Source of the DNA: Larix sibirica
Lineage: Eukaryota > Streptophyta > Pinopsida > Pinales > Pinaceae
Direction: 5' to 3'
NCBI GenBank assembly: GCA_004151065.3
Contig: NWUY0300066400.1
Span: 7,525 to 28,423, forward strand
DNA: 20,899 bases
In this document: positions 1 to 9,317 of the stretch, one piece after another
How the letters are laid out: the number at the start of each line of letters is the position of its first letter
How positions within the stretch are numbered: the first letter of the stretch is position 1
Notes under the pieces: generated by a model
The model's input: the letters and a program-made list of their open reading frames with translations, nothing else
The model's database searches: none
What the model was told of the DNA's origin: nothing
Position numbers and translations under genes: made by a program

Positions 1-175
1 TAATACAATCTCTCTGGGTGGAACCACACGTTCGACCACTACCTCAAGGTGCCCCCATGGCTCCAGGTTCGGCCCTCATTGGAATTGAACCTTGCCCACT
101 GGTGAAAAACTCCTCGCTCTTCACCAATGGATCCAACCCCTTTGGGCCTCTTAACATTAATTCTAATAGAGCTCG
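1..175 (-). mobile_element. Partial tRNA-derived SINE-like element, cut by the window edge
   Basis: Read on the minus strand, positions 91-81 give GGTTCAATTCC, which fits the RNA polymerase III B box (GWTCRANNC). Upstream of it, around 140-153, lies a weak A-box-like stretch (AGGCCCAAAGGG). The block has a more balanced base composition than the AT-rich DNA that follows. The element runs off the left edge, so its 3' tail and target duplication cannot be seen. The minus-strand copy ends in ATTGTATT, similar to the 3' end of the SINE at 10946-11150, which hints at a shared 3' end. A fragment of an LTR is the main alternative. Short open frames here are not genes. Confidence 0.4.
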
Positions 176-230
176 TAACACCCATTTTCTCCCTACAACA
201 TCAAAAATTTGGAAAATATCTTAACAAAGT

Positions 231-650
231 TAAGAAAAATATCATTCACTTAAAATTGATGAGTATTTTATTGAAAACAATGAAGAAAAAAAATGTCACA
301 AACAAACAATTTGTCTACACATTAAGAATAATTAAATCTAATTATTGATAAAAATGAAGAAAAAAATGTCACAAACAAACAATTTGTCTACACATATTAA
401 GAATAATTAAAGTCAATTCTTAATTTATAGATAAATCTAAATAAACCTTGGTTAAATTTACAAGCCAATTAATATTAAAAATATCTTTAAGAAAAATATC
501 ATTCACTTAAAATTAATAAGTATTTTATTACAAAATATGATGAAAAGAAATGTCACAAACAAACAATTTCTCCACATATTAAGACTAATTAAAACTAATT
601 CTTAATTTGGAGATAAATCTGAATAAACCTTGGTTAAATTTACAAACCAA
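231..650. repeat. Imperfect direct repeats in AT-rich DNA
   Basis: A unit of about 160-170 bp occurs at roughly 231-474 and again at 489-650. Shared pieces include AAAAATATCATTCACTTAAA, TGTCACAAACAAACAATTT and ATAAACCTTGGTTAAATTTA. The first copy is longer because the stretch from AATGAAGAAAAAAATGTCAC to the ATTAAGAATAATTAAA part is itself duplicated (about 281-337 and 354-411). The copies differ by substitutions and short indels, so the array is old. No coding or transposon signature is visible. Confidence 0.75.
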
Positions 651-1119
651 TAAAAAAATCATAAATTATTATTTTTAAATTTTTTAATAAATTTAAACAC
701 TGAATTATGAAAACCCAATTTTCAAATATAAAATTATAAACACTTGAAAAATGTTTATAAATATTTATAAATAAAACATTAAAATATACTTGTAAAAAAA
801 ATATTTTAAAATAAAACACAACAAATCTAAATATTAGAATCAATATCATAATATACAACGAAAACCATTACAGACAATCAACAACAAAATATCACATTAA
901 CCATCAAAATGCAATTTTAACAAATGGATCAATTCAGTTATAACTTGAAACATCCACAAAAATCTGCCCTCAAAAGATATTTTTCTTTTACTTTCTTTTA
1001 AAATCTTTTCACAACCTTTTGCATGTAAGATATTGTTTAATAATCTCTCTCCATATAAAATAAACTTAAAATATAAAATAAAATTATTTTTTCACACATA
1101 TATATATATATATATAAAC
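651..1119. other. AT-rich spacer with an AT dinucleotide run
   Basis: This is very AT-rich sequence without a recognisable gene. The minus-strand open frame at 640-858 is low-complexity and not credible as a protein. A simple (AT)n run lies at 1098-1117, just before the probable 5' end of the LINE. Confidence 0.6.
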
Positions 1120-2431
1120 TTAAAATAATGATATTGAGATGGGATGGGTCGAAAGGAGAGGAGGGGTTTTCTTTTTATAAAGGTTCCATGATTTCTAGCT
1201 TTGCATGGCTTTAATCATTCTCTCTTAAGATCACAAGGTTATGGACCTTGGGTTGGATGCAATGGACTACGACGAGGATGACCTCGCTAGTCCATCTACA
1301 ATATTCGTTCATGTGAAGAACATATGGAAATCTTGAAAGACGTTCATGCATTCAGAGAGGAAGCAATCGTTTATGTCTTGGCTTTAAGTTCCATATCATC
1401 AACGATAGATGGCGGTCTATGTCAAGAAATGGTTAATCCCGAGATTGATGAAAGGAAGGAAGCAAATGGATTCATCAATGCTTCTCCTGTTGGATGTCAG
1501 GACCACACGATTTCGTGATCTCCAAGTCAAGCAGTGGAGGCTTTGAGACATAAGGAATTGAGGTATGTTCCACATGTTTCTGAATCTAACATTCTTTCGA
1601 ATTAATCCTAACCAAGCCACCCTTCCAAAGTTGAAGGTAGAACATGAAGTTAACAGGCCCAAACGTAGCATGAAATGTATTAGATGTAAGAAAGATAAGA
1701 TTGAGATGGTGCTTAGGCTAGACATAGGTATGGAGAGGGTTGAAGGCTTAATGACTCAAGCCTTGGTAGGAAGATTCTTTGGCAAAATGGTCAAGGGGGA
1801 ACATTGAGGCTATGGATGGATGTAGGTTGGTGCAAGATCTTGGGTTATATTCCCCATTTCCACCTCTTGGTCAAGGGATGGATATGTTTCAAATTTAAGC
1901 ACACGGGGGATGTTGATAAAATTCTCAAGCATAATTGGTTGTGGGGTCCCTCAAGCTTGGTCTTCGATCATTGGACACCGATTTTTGACCCTCCTCGAGA
2001 ACCTATGAATATGCAACATTTATGGGTTCTATTGCCAAGAATATTGCTTGAATTTTGGAGTGAGGAGGTTTTGAGTACTATTGGGTAATCAAATTGGTAG
2101 ATTTATTGCTTTGGACGACAATTTCTGGCACACACTAGGCAAATAAATGGTTAGGGTTTTGCTAGAAGTGGATGTAAGGGTTGGCTTACCAGCTGAACTT
2201 GAAATCACAAGGGGTGATTGAGTGTTGGTACAAAATTTGGACTATTGGAAGGTCCCATTTCGTTGTTTGAAGTGCAATGGGGTTGGGTACCCATGGAAAT
2301 ATTATAGTATTTAATGACCAAATTGATAGCAAAAGCATAAAATGTGGATTAGGAAACAATAGGTTTTGAATTTGTTGGTTCCAAAGTTAAATGAGGAAGC
2401 AGATGGAAGGTTGACGAATGCGCATAAGTGA

Positions 2432-2881
2432 TGTGGGAAATCACAACATGAGCAGAGTTCTACAACAAAGGTGTGAAAAAACAAAATCTTTGACTACTTT
2501 CTTATTAACAAATCATAAGCTTATATAACCATACATGGAGAAAACCAACTCAACAAATCATGGACATAATAACTCACAATATCCTAGAAACCAGTAACTA
2601 AATCTAATAATAGAACTAAGTAGGGATAAGATCCCAAGTCTCCATGAGAATATGATACAATCCCATCTAGTCCATGAGAATAGGAACTTAAAACAAAAAC
2701 TATAACTGCAATAATAAGCTCAATTATAAGCTCACCATACAATAGAAATATGAGACTAATGTCACATGAAAACAAACCATAGGCTAAAATAGATCACTAC
2801 AAATCCCTATCAAGTAGGTCGAGGATCTTCGTGTACTGGATTCCCAACAGTTGAGGATCTTCGTGTACTGCATTCCCAACA
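2432..2881 (-). mobile_element. Solo LTR inserted in LINE ORF1
   Basis: On the minus strand this block starts TGTTGGGAAT (2881) and ends TTTCCCACA (2432), the TG...CA ends with short inverted termini expected of an LTR. It carries a TATA-like GGTTATATAAGC (2530-2519) followed by a U5-like tail rich in T. No gag, pol or second LTR is attached and LINE coding resumes on both sides, so it is a solo LTR, probably left by LTR-LTR recombination. No clean 5-bp target duplication is visible (AGTGA on the left, GCAAG on the right), perhaps because of age. The superfamily cannot be told from the LTR alone; the size and ends would suit Ty1/copia. Confidence 0.7.
2519..2530 (-). promoter_or_regulatory. 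TATA-like element of the solo LTR
   Basis: The minus-strand sequence GGTTATATAAGC lies about 350 bp from the LTR 5' end and 90 bp from its 3' end, where the U3/R boundary would be expected. Whether it still works is unknown. Confidence 0.4.
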
Positions 2882-2884
2882 GCA
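2821..2884. repeat. 32-bp tandem duplication at the LTR end
   Basis: GAGGATCTTCGTGTACTG is followed by G or C and then ATTCCCAACAG. The unit occurs at 2821-2852 and again at 2853-2884, with differences in only a few bases. It duplicates the extreme 5' end of the minus-strand LTR, so the element appears to have two TGTTGGGAAT starts. Confidence 0.9.
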
Positions 2885-3441
2885 AGATCCCTTAGGTGGT
2901 TTTGCAGCTACAAAGGAAACCTCGTCCAAGGAGGTGACTTAGGATGAAAATTGTGAAGGTAAGCATTCTTTTTTTCTTGCTTCGAATCTTTTGATTGAAG
3001 ATATTGAAGAAGTACTTTCTCCCATGGTTTTGTTTCAAGGGGGGGGGGTTGAAGACATCATGTGCTCATGTATGTGAATCTTCTAAAGGAGTAGGTTTTC
3101 CTCCTGCTTCGTCTATGGCTCAGATTGAAATTTAGAAGTTGAAAGGGCGTGGGGGGCGTCCTCTATCTTGGGTGATCAATCAACATATAATAATCATTTC
3201 CAAGATTCTAAAGTTTTTTCTCCTTAGAAATTACGTCCGAGAAAGATTAATTTAGAAGACAAGGTGAGGGGGTAAAGGAAGGTTTAGCAGTGTTGGAATC
3301 CAAACCTTGTCCGGTTGGTAGGAAGTCACATATGTCAAAGGAAAAGACAAAGGCATTGAAAGAAGTGAAGGAGGGTAAACATATGACCATCAAAGGGGCA
3401 CTTAGAGCAAATAAACCCTAGAAGCTTGTTCCTTCATAAGC

Positions 3442-6400
3442 ATCATTTCTTTTAGTGTTAGAGGGTTAGGGGGTGCCCCCAAAATATTAGCCGTCAAAAG
3501 TATGGTATCGATGTTCAAACCCAATGTTATTTTGTTCCAAGAGATGATGTGTTTAGGGTCAAAAGCTATAGAATTTATTTCTTCATTGTTGGAGTGGAAC
3601 TTCTATTCTATTGATGCGCAGGGAATTGTTGGGATGGAATGATAGTTTTGAAGCTATTGATATTGTTTTTTTCCTGCAAATATTGTGTTAGTATGATGGG
3701 CAAAAGGCTTAGACAATCTTTAGAATTGTGAATTTGTATGCACCCTGTAGTGGCATAAAATATTTTGGGATAATCTAAAAGATCATCATGTATTGTTAGG
3801 GGTTAATGTGATTATGGGAGGTGACCTCAATTTGACCATCAATTCTAGAGAATATTGGTGTGAGGATGCAATGCCAGACCCGTCGACAAATTATTTTACT
3901 CAGATTTTTGAAGATTTCAATTTGGTGGATGTTCAAGCTCACAAGGTTGTCCCTACCTAGGAAATTCTAGAAGAGATGGGGCAAGGATCTCGAAAAGATT
4001 AGACCATTTTCTTGTTGCAGAAAGGATTTTGCGGGAAGCTACTAGATATAAGTCTTGGGTTGGTACTAAAGGGCTCTTTGACCATTTGCCAATTTTGTTA
4101 CAAATAGAAGAGATGGACAAGAAAGATCTAGTTCCTTTTAAATTTAACTATTCATGGCTTCAAGAGGAAAGTTTCAGAAATTTATTTGTGAGAATCTCTG
4201 CTATGCTCCAGTTCTCAAACAATTTGATCAGTGTGAAAACATTAGCAGCTAAATGGGCCAAGGAGAGATCACTAGAGAATCAAAAGGACATGAAGAATGA
4301 TGATGAAGCTATGCAGGACCCCTTTAAGCATAATATGCATGGGTTTTTTTAGAAGAGTTTTCGAAGTTGAAGGGCATGGAAGGAAAAAATAAAGTGTTAC
4401 TAGAATTGGAGGAGGCCAAGTGGAGGTTCAAAAGTCAAGCAATTTGGTTAGCGGAGGGAGAAATAATAAACATTTCTTCCACGCATATGTAGCATATAGA
4501 ACAACTTTAATACAATTTGGGAGTTGGAGGGGCTTGATGGCTCCAGGGTTTCACTCTTCAAAATTTTAGCTTGAGTGGGTAGTAATCATTTTCAATCTTT
4601 GTTCAAGGAGAATGTTGTATCAAATATTGGGGAGTTCTTGAAGGTAGTCATAATATTTCCCAGATTTTTTAATAATGAACTAAATGCAAAAATGGAAGTA
4701 GTGGTTATGAAGGATGAATCAAAATCTGTAATGTCTTCTTTTAAAAAGGCAAATCCTCTCGTGGCCCTGATTGTTGGACAATTATCTTAGATTCTATGCT
4801 CTTTTGGAAGAGGAACTAATCAAGGTGATAGGGGTCAAGAGTTTCTAAGAAACTTCTTGGGGCAATGAATGCTACTTTCATAGCATTGATACCAAAAAAG
4901 AAACCCCGTTGCATTTGAAGATTTTAGGCCAATCTCACTATGCAATCTTGTATATAATATTGTTTCAAAGATAATTGCAAATAGACTAAAACAAGTAATG
5001 TCCAATGCCATTTTGGAAGAACAATTCATGTTTTTATTCAACATGCAGATCCACGATGCAATTGGGACTACACATGAGGGTTTCCACTCGATCAAAGTTG
5101 AGAAACAAGCTGCAGTGGTAATGAAAAATGACCTATCCAAGGCATATGACAAAGTAAATTGGTTATTTTTTAGATTGGTTCTTCAAGCAAGGTTGAATCT
5201 ACAATCCGTTAATTGGATTTTAATATGTTTGGAATCAACTAACTTTGCAATCTTGATCAAGCCTTTTTAGGGCTATTAGGGGACTCAGAAAGGGGTGCCC
5301 ACCCTTCTTGTTTCTTATAGTAGCGGAGGGTTTAGGCAGACAATTAGTGAAAAACAAAAGAAAAGGTTTCATCATAGGTATCAATATAACAAGATCCATT
5401 GTAGTTTCACACTTCTTGTTTGTTGATGATATTTCACTTTTTGGGAGAGGAAATCTAAGGGAACAAAACTTATTCAATATTATTCTAGATTCTTTCTACC
5501 AAGCAACAAGGATGGAAATCAATATGGATAAATCTATTATTCTATTTAATGGGCCAAGTGAAGATTTGAAAAGGTAGGTAGCATAATTATTTCATGTAAA
5601 GATGGAGCCATTTGATAATGGCGTTAAGTATTTAGGTATTCATTTAAAACCTAATCATTATAAGTATGTGGATTGGCTCTAGTTAGTTTAAAAAAATGAC
5701 AGTCACATGTTGGTGCCACAAGTGGTTGTCTCAAGGGGTGGGGGGAGGTTGGTCTTGGTTAAGTCTATTTTAGAGAGCATACTTGTCTATTGGTTATTGT
5801 GGCACACATTCCAAAGGGCATCTTACAAAAGATTCGAAAAAAAGTGTTTCAATTTTCTTTGGATAGGTGGTAGGGAAGTGGAGGGCATCCCGCTTGTCAA
5901 ATGGTCAAAGATTGCCAAACCTAAGGAGTTGGTGGTTGGGGGCTGAAAATTCTGCATGTGTTTGGTCAATGTTTGGTCAGGATTTAGGTGTAAAAAGCCT
6001 CTAGAGACTTCTATTTAATAAAGGATTGTGGGGGAAAGCGATAAAGACAAAGTATTTGGAAAACAAAGGTTTAGAGGAGTGGATTAGACAAGAGACAAAG
6101 TCTTTTAAAGGAGCACCTAATCTCTGGAAAGGCCTAGTCAAAGCTTTTGATGTTTTGGAAAATTTGGTTGCTTGGAAAATGGAGAGAGGAACAAAGTTGA
6201 AAATTGGAGAGGACCCTTGGATTCATTGTTAGTGGAATTTATAGGCTCTCATGGTATCTTTGGTTGACTCTTCAAGATAGAGGCATTACCACGGCATTAC
6301 ATACTTAGCTGAAGCTTCAGGAAATGGGATTCCATGTTGGAAATTTGCATAAGATTTGGGCTTGCAGGATGATCAAGCGGTAGAGAGGACTCAATACATA

Positions 6401-7500
6401 TACCAACTCAAACACAATGCTATCTTTCTAAAAAATCATGATGATGTGCTAAAATGGTCTAAAAAGATTGCTACAGGGGTGCTCTCTTCTAAGTTAGGAT
6501 ATGAAGCCAATATTAAAGATCATTGAGAAGGGAGATTGTGATGGTGGAAAGTGGTTTGGAAGCCAACAAGTCATTTATAGACCAGGATCTTCTTTCGGCT
6601 AGCATTAACAAACAAAATCTGAACTTGGAATAATGGTAAAAAAAGGAACTAGACAGGTCCTGGTTGGTGCTATATGTGTAGGAATGCAAGTGAGTCAGTG
6701 GATCATCTTTTTACTAACGTTGTTTGGCTGGAGGTGCCATATAGTTATAACATTCAGAACCCTTGAAACAAATTATCATTGTTAGACTGCTTTGAATCAT
6801 GGATAATTGACAGAATTGTTTCTTTTTACAAAGCTCTTCCATGTTATGTATTATGGGGAATTTGGATAGCTAGAAACATGATGATATTTGAAGGAAAGGA
6901 GGCTCTTGTGGGTAGATTAACACATCAGATCAGACTTTCTTTTGGATAAGGTAGGAACCTCCTAAACAAACATTTTCAAGTAACTTACATGAGCCTGATA
7001 TTGATTTCACTAGGCCTTGGGGCTTCTTTGATGGAGCTTGCCAAAGTTTTCCAGGTGTACATGGAGCAAGGACCATTCTTTTTCTTGATAATACACAACA
7101 TCTTTCCTTGAAGAACTGATAATAGAGCAGAATTTTGTGCTCTCTGGATTCTGCTTAAAGCTGCTGCAGATCATAAAGTAAACGAGTTGCAGGTGCTTGG
7201 AGATTCTAAGCTATTAATGGATTGGGCAAATGGAAAAAGGTAAATCACAAATTTGGCACTAGGGCCTATACTGAAAACAATGATAAAATCCATTTTGATA
7301 AAGTTTCTTTTACCCACATTTATAGGGAATTCAATCACAACGCAGACAAACTTTTGAAAGAAGGTCTTACAGTGCAAGGAGGTCATTTGAGTAAGAATCC
7401 AAAGATAGCATCTCTCTGGCAGCTGTCCTTAAAACTCTTTTTTGATAATGTATGGGTGATCTTATTTCTGATTTGCTCTAAGCACAAGGGTCATAGTTAG
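3442..7500 (+). pseudogene. LINE ORF2 remnant (endonuclease, RT, zf-RVT, RNase H)
   Basis: ORF2 of L1 elements nicks target DNA and reverse-transcribes the element RNA. The endonuclease starts ISFSVRGLGGAPK (from 3442), keeps the Glu of LFQEM (3541), NLYAP (3731), GGDLN (3817) and ends with FDHLPI (about 4077-4094). The reverse transcriptase shows EDFRPISLCNL (4919 on), NDLSKAYDKVNW (5127-5162) and FVDD (5419-5430), where plant L1s usually have FADD or YADD. A zf-RVT stretch lies at about 6540-6720 (PGWCYMCRN, then ESVDHLF), followed by LPCYVLWGIWIARN and the RNase H (7010-7390). There are more than a dozen stops and frameshifts. The start codon is uncertain because ATC ATT stands where Met is expected. 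Confidence 0.9.
7003..7390 (+). other. RNase H domain at the end of LINE ORF2
   Basis: Some plant L1 lineages carry a C-terminal RNase H that removes RNA from RNA:DNA hybrids. Here WGFFDGAC (Asp codon 7030), NRAEFCALW (Glu codon 7130), LQVLGDSKLLMDWANGK (Asp codon 7202) and YREFNHNADKLLKE (Asp codon 7344) keep all four expected acidic positions. The domain is nevertheless spread over more than one frame, with stops near 7112-7120 and after WANGK. The pattern resembles the Archaea-like RNase H known from plant LINEs; that assignment is from memory of the family. Confidence 0.8.
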
Positions 7501-7744
7501 TACCACCTAAGTTAGTTGATGTCTTGTTTTTTTTATGAGATGCAGAGAGTACAGTTTTGGTAATAGCTGGAAGGATGAGTGTATATGTCTTGAGTACAGG
7601 GAGTATGTCATTAGTATAGGGTGATGACAGTTTGAAAGTCTGATACGGAACCGAAAGGCTAATAAATGTGTATTTTGATTTCACTTTAGAAATACCAAAT
7701 AAAATGATTTTTCTCTGGGAAGAAAAAAAAATTAAATAATATTT

Positions 7745-8275
7745 AAATTAAATCAAATTTAATAATGTAATTTTAATTAATACTTAATAATAATAAATAA
7801 TGCAAAAATATTTACGCATAGTATAACATAACTTTAAAACTTCCAAGGAAAAAACATAACTTTAAAACTAAATATTATATTAATTTTCACCTGTTAGTGA
7901 GAAGGATGATGGTTGTCATTAATAAGCTTCTTGTAATTCTTAAAGAAAATGATCAGTTTTTTCAAGATTCTATGGATTAGATGTGATTATTGCAAAGTAT
8001 TTTGTAAAGACATTATTGGAGATGTCAAGATTTAATGTATTTTCTGGGTAAAACGCTTCCATTAACTGTGCCATTTTATTATTAAAAGGGAAGCCACTTT
8101 CGCAACTGCCTCGAGCAACATCAAAATTAGACAAGTTTAAAACCAAAAAAGACCACCACTCGAATTCAGACGCAAAATTACTGCGTATGAAAATTAATAT
8201 TCTAAATATGTCAGGTAGAAGAAAAAATGCAATATAGTCTGTGCCTTTACCCGTATAACTGCAAAAGGATGTTAG
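7745..8275. other. AT-rich flank with an unassigned minus-strand open frame
   Basis: The left half is AT-rich and holds a perfect 17-bp direct repeat, AACATAACTTTAAAACT, at 7825-7841 and 7853-7869. A minus-strand frame at 7970-8290 is open for 106 codons and contains EFEWWSFLVLNLS, which loosely recalls the EWWSF segment of plant MATE transporters. Nothing else supports a transporter. It lies downstream of the stop codon of the minus-strand gene, so it may be 3' UTR or unrelated. Confidence 0.45.
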
Positions 8276-8577
8276 ACCTTCAAGTTCCACAGACCATTTG
8301 GCCCATAAAATCTGTTCTATTCTATTCTACTCTTCTTTGGCAAGAAGATAACAAATCATAAGCATGCAATCTAAAATATATGAAGTTATACCAATGCACT
8401 GTTGTTTTATTTCTTGAAAAGAAGTAGCCTCCTACAGATGTAACCTCCAAGTCACATAAGTCCCATAGACCATTTGGCCTATAAAATCTGTTCTGTTCTA
8501 TTCTGCTCTTCTTTGGCAAGAAGACAACAAATCACAAGCATGTAATCTAAAATGGAGAAAGTTATACCAAATGCTTG
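8276..8577. repeat. Tandem duplication, period about 176 bp, in the gene 3' region
   Basis: A block beginning near AGACCATTTGGCC and including AAAATCTGTTCT, CTTCTTTGGCAAGAAGA, ACAAATCA, AAGCATG and GTTATACCAA occurs at about 8276-8397 and again at 8443-8577. The copies have diverged by scattered substitutions. The segment between them (8398-8442) is part of the repeat period in one copy only. On the minus strand it lies 230-530 bp beyond the stop codon at 8809. Confidence 0.85.
8406..8411 (-). promoter_or_regulatory. Candidate poly(A) signal of the minus-strand gene
   Basis: AATAAA on the minus strand lies about 400 bp past the stop codon. Another AATAAA is at 8080-8075. Plant poly(A) signals are loose, so the transcript end is not fixed by this. 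Confidence 0.25.
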
Positions 8578-8698
8578 TGACCCGACTTTCATTTCTTTGT
8601 TGCTGACAAGAAGCAAACTTTATGATTACAGTATACCAAATATTCGTGAGCTGACTTTCATTTCTTTGTCGCTGACAAAGAAGCAAACTTTATGATGA
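8564..8698. repeat. Second, shorter tandem duplication (about 67 bp)
   Basis: ATACCAAAT, GACTTTCATTTCTTTG, GCTGACA and AAGAAGCAAACTTTATGAT occur in the same order at 8564-8632 and 8633-8698. The copies differ at a few bases. This array abuts the larger duplication, so the region has been duplicated at least twice at different scales. Confidence 0.85.
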
Positions 8699-8808
8699 CA
8701 AAAACTATAAGATTTCATGTAACCGTTGATATCCAAGATAATTGGATAAAAAATTACATATGTTATCGAAGGCTGGGAAGAACCCATTAGGGAAGGACCC
8801 ATTAGTAG

Positions 8809-8943
8809 TTAAGTTGCGGGCTGTGCACCATTCCACGAACCATCATTTGTTTTTCCATTTATCTTTATGTAAGCAATTGCTGACCAAATTCCCCTAAGAA
8901 GTAAAATTGCAACAAAAACTATACTTCCGAGTGTGCATATCAC
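8809..8943 (-). CDS. Terminal coding exon of an unidentified membrane-protein gene
   Basis: On the minus strand an acceptor TTTGTTCCCAG precedes GTGATATGC at 8943, and 44 codons run to a TAA at 8811-8809. The peptide starts VICTLGSIVFVAILLLRG, a clear membrane segment, continues IWSAIAYIKINGK and ends in a polar tail, NDGSWNGAQPAT. It is in phase 0 with the exon at 16971-17036 and the hydrophobic stretches continue across the join. No stops or frameshifts break it, unlike every transposon remnant nearby. I do not recognise the family. The polar C-terminal tail after a hydrophobic helix is compatible with a small organelle or endomembrane protein, but this is inference. Confidence 0.7.
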   Translation of the reverse strand: MICTLGSIVFVAILLLRGIWSAIAYIKINGKTNDGSWNGAQPAT

Positions 8944-9292
8944 CTGGGAACAAAGTACAAGTTAAAATAGCAAATAAGTGAACGGCCAAAATAACTTCAA
9001 TACATATAACAGTTTTATTTCCTGTTTAAGACAGCAATATTTTCCGTCGAAGATTAACAAATATCGATAAGCCATGACTCAAACCATGCTTAAATGATAA
9101 TGCGATAAGAATCTATAATATTGGTATTCTATCATTCCAAATGTGGGAATTAGAACCGCTCCACCACGAATTCTAGTGGGCTCGTTCTAAGGAATCATTT
9201 AAAATAATACGTCCAACAAAACCGGAAACCTCCACATATTCAACAATAACGTAACACTTCAGGGAGAAAGGGCAAACAAACTTCTTTTTAAG

Positions 9293-9317
9293 ATATATAT
9301 ATATATATATATATATA
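9293..9317. repeat. (AT)n microsatellite
   Basis: An uninterrupted run of alternating A and T of about 25 bases. It lies inside the proposed intron and is read as IYIYIY in a spurious minus-strand frame. Confidence 0.95.

Larger units (their letters stand above)
1241..3421 (+). pseudogene. LINE ORF1 remnant (DUF4283 and CCHC knuckle protein)
   Basis: ORF1 proteins of plant L1 elements bind the element RNA and form the ribonucleoprotein. The likely start is the ATG at 1241, which opens MDLGLDAMDYDEDDLASPST before a stop near residue 29. The DUF4283-like core runs from about 1757 to 2150 in shifting frames: QALVGRFFGK, then LRLWMDVGWCKILGYIPHFH, WLWGPSSLVFDHWTP and LLEFWSEEVLSTIG. A zinc knuckle follows at 2264-2305 in which CLKC survives but the His and last Cys are both Tyr. 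The LTR at 2432-2881 splits the tail. The frame resumes as a lysine-rich stretch ending at a TAG (3419-3421). Identification rests on the strong DUF4283 pattern; the exact ends are approximate. Confidence 0.82.
1136..7731 (+). mobile_element. Near full-length plant L1-clade LINE, degenerate
   Basis: The order of recognisable parts is that of a plant L1 LINE: leader, ORF1 (DUF4283-like domain, zinc knuckle), ORF2 (endonuclease, reverse transcriptase, zf-RVT, RNase H), 3' UTR and an A-rich end at 7721-7731. About 6.15 kb remains once the 450-bp LTR inserted at 2432-2881 is subtracted, a normal length for the group. A possible target duplication is TTAAAATAATGATATT (1120-1135) against TTAAATAATATTT (7732-7744); it is imperfect and AT-rich, so the 5' boundary is tentative. 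LINEs transpose by target-primed reverse transcription. This copy has many stops and frameshifts in both ORFs and cannot encode its own machinery. Confidence 0.88.

Noticed and set aside
18-348. Two overlapping plus-strand open frames
   Set aside because: They lie across the minus-strand SINE-like block and the AT-rich repeats and have no protein-like pattern.
1098-1117. AT run as a TATA promoter
   Set aside because: It is a simple dinucleotide repeat and no transcript start or gene is supported next to it.
1417-1725. 102-codon minus-strand open frame
   Set aside because: It is antisense to the LINE ORF1 remnant, so it is a shadow of that sequence.
2584-2775. Minus-strand open frame with repeated SYSHG
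   Set aside because: It lies inside the solo LTR, upstream of its TATA-like box, and reflects repeated LTR sequence, not a gene.
4835-5152. 105-codon minus-strand open frame
   Set aside because: It is antisense to the LINE reverse transcriptase, whose sense motifs are clear.
8322-8686. Two minus-strand frames sharing LHACDLLSSCQRR
   Set aside because: The similarity comes from the tandem DNA duplication downstream of the gene's stop codon; there is no other sign of coding.
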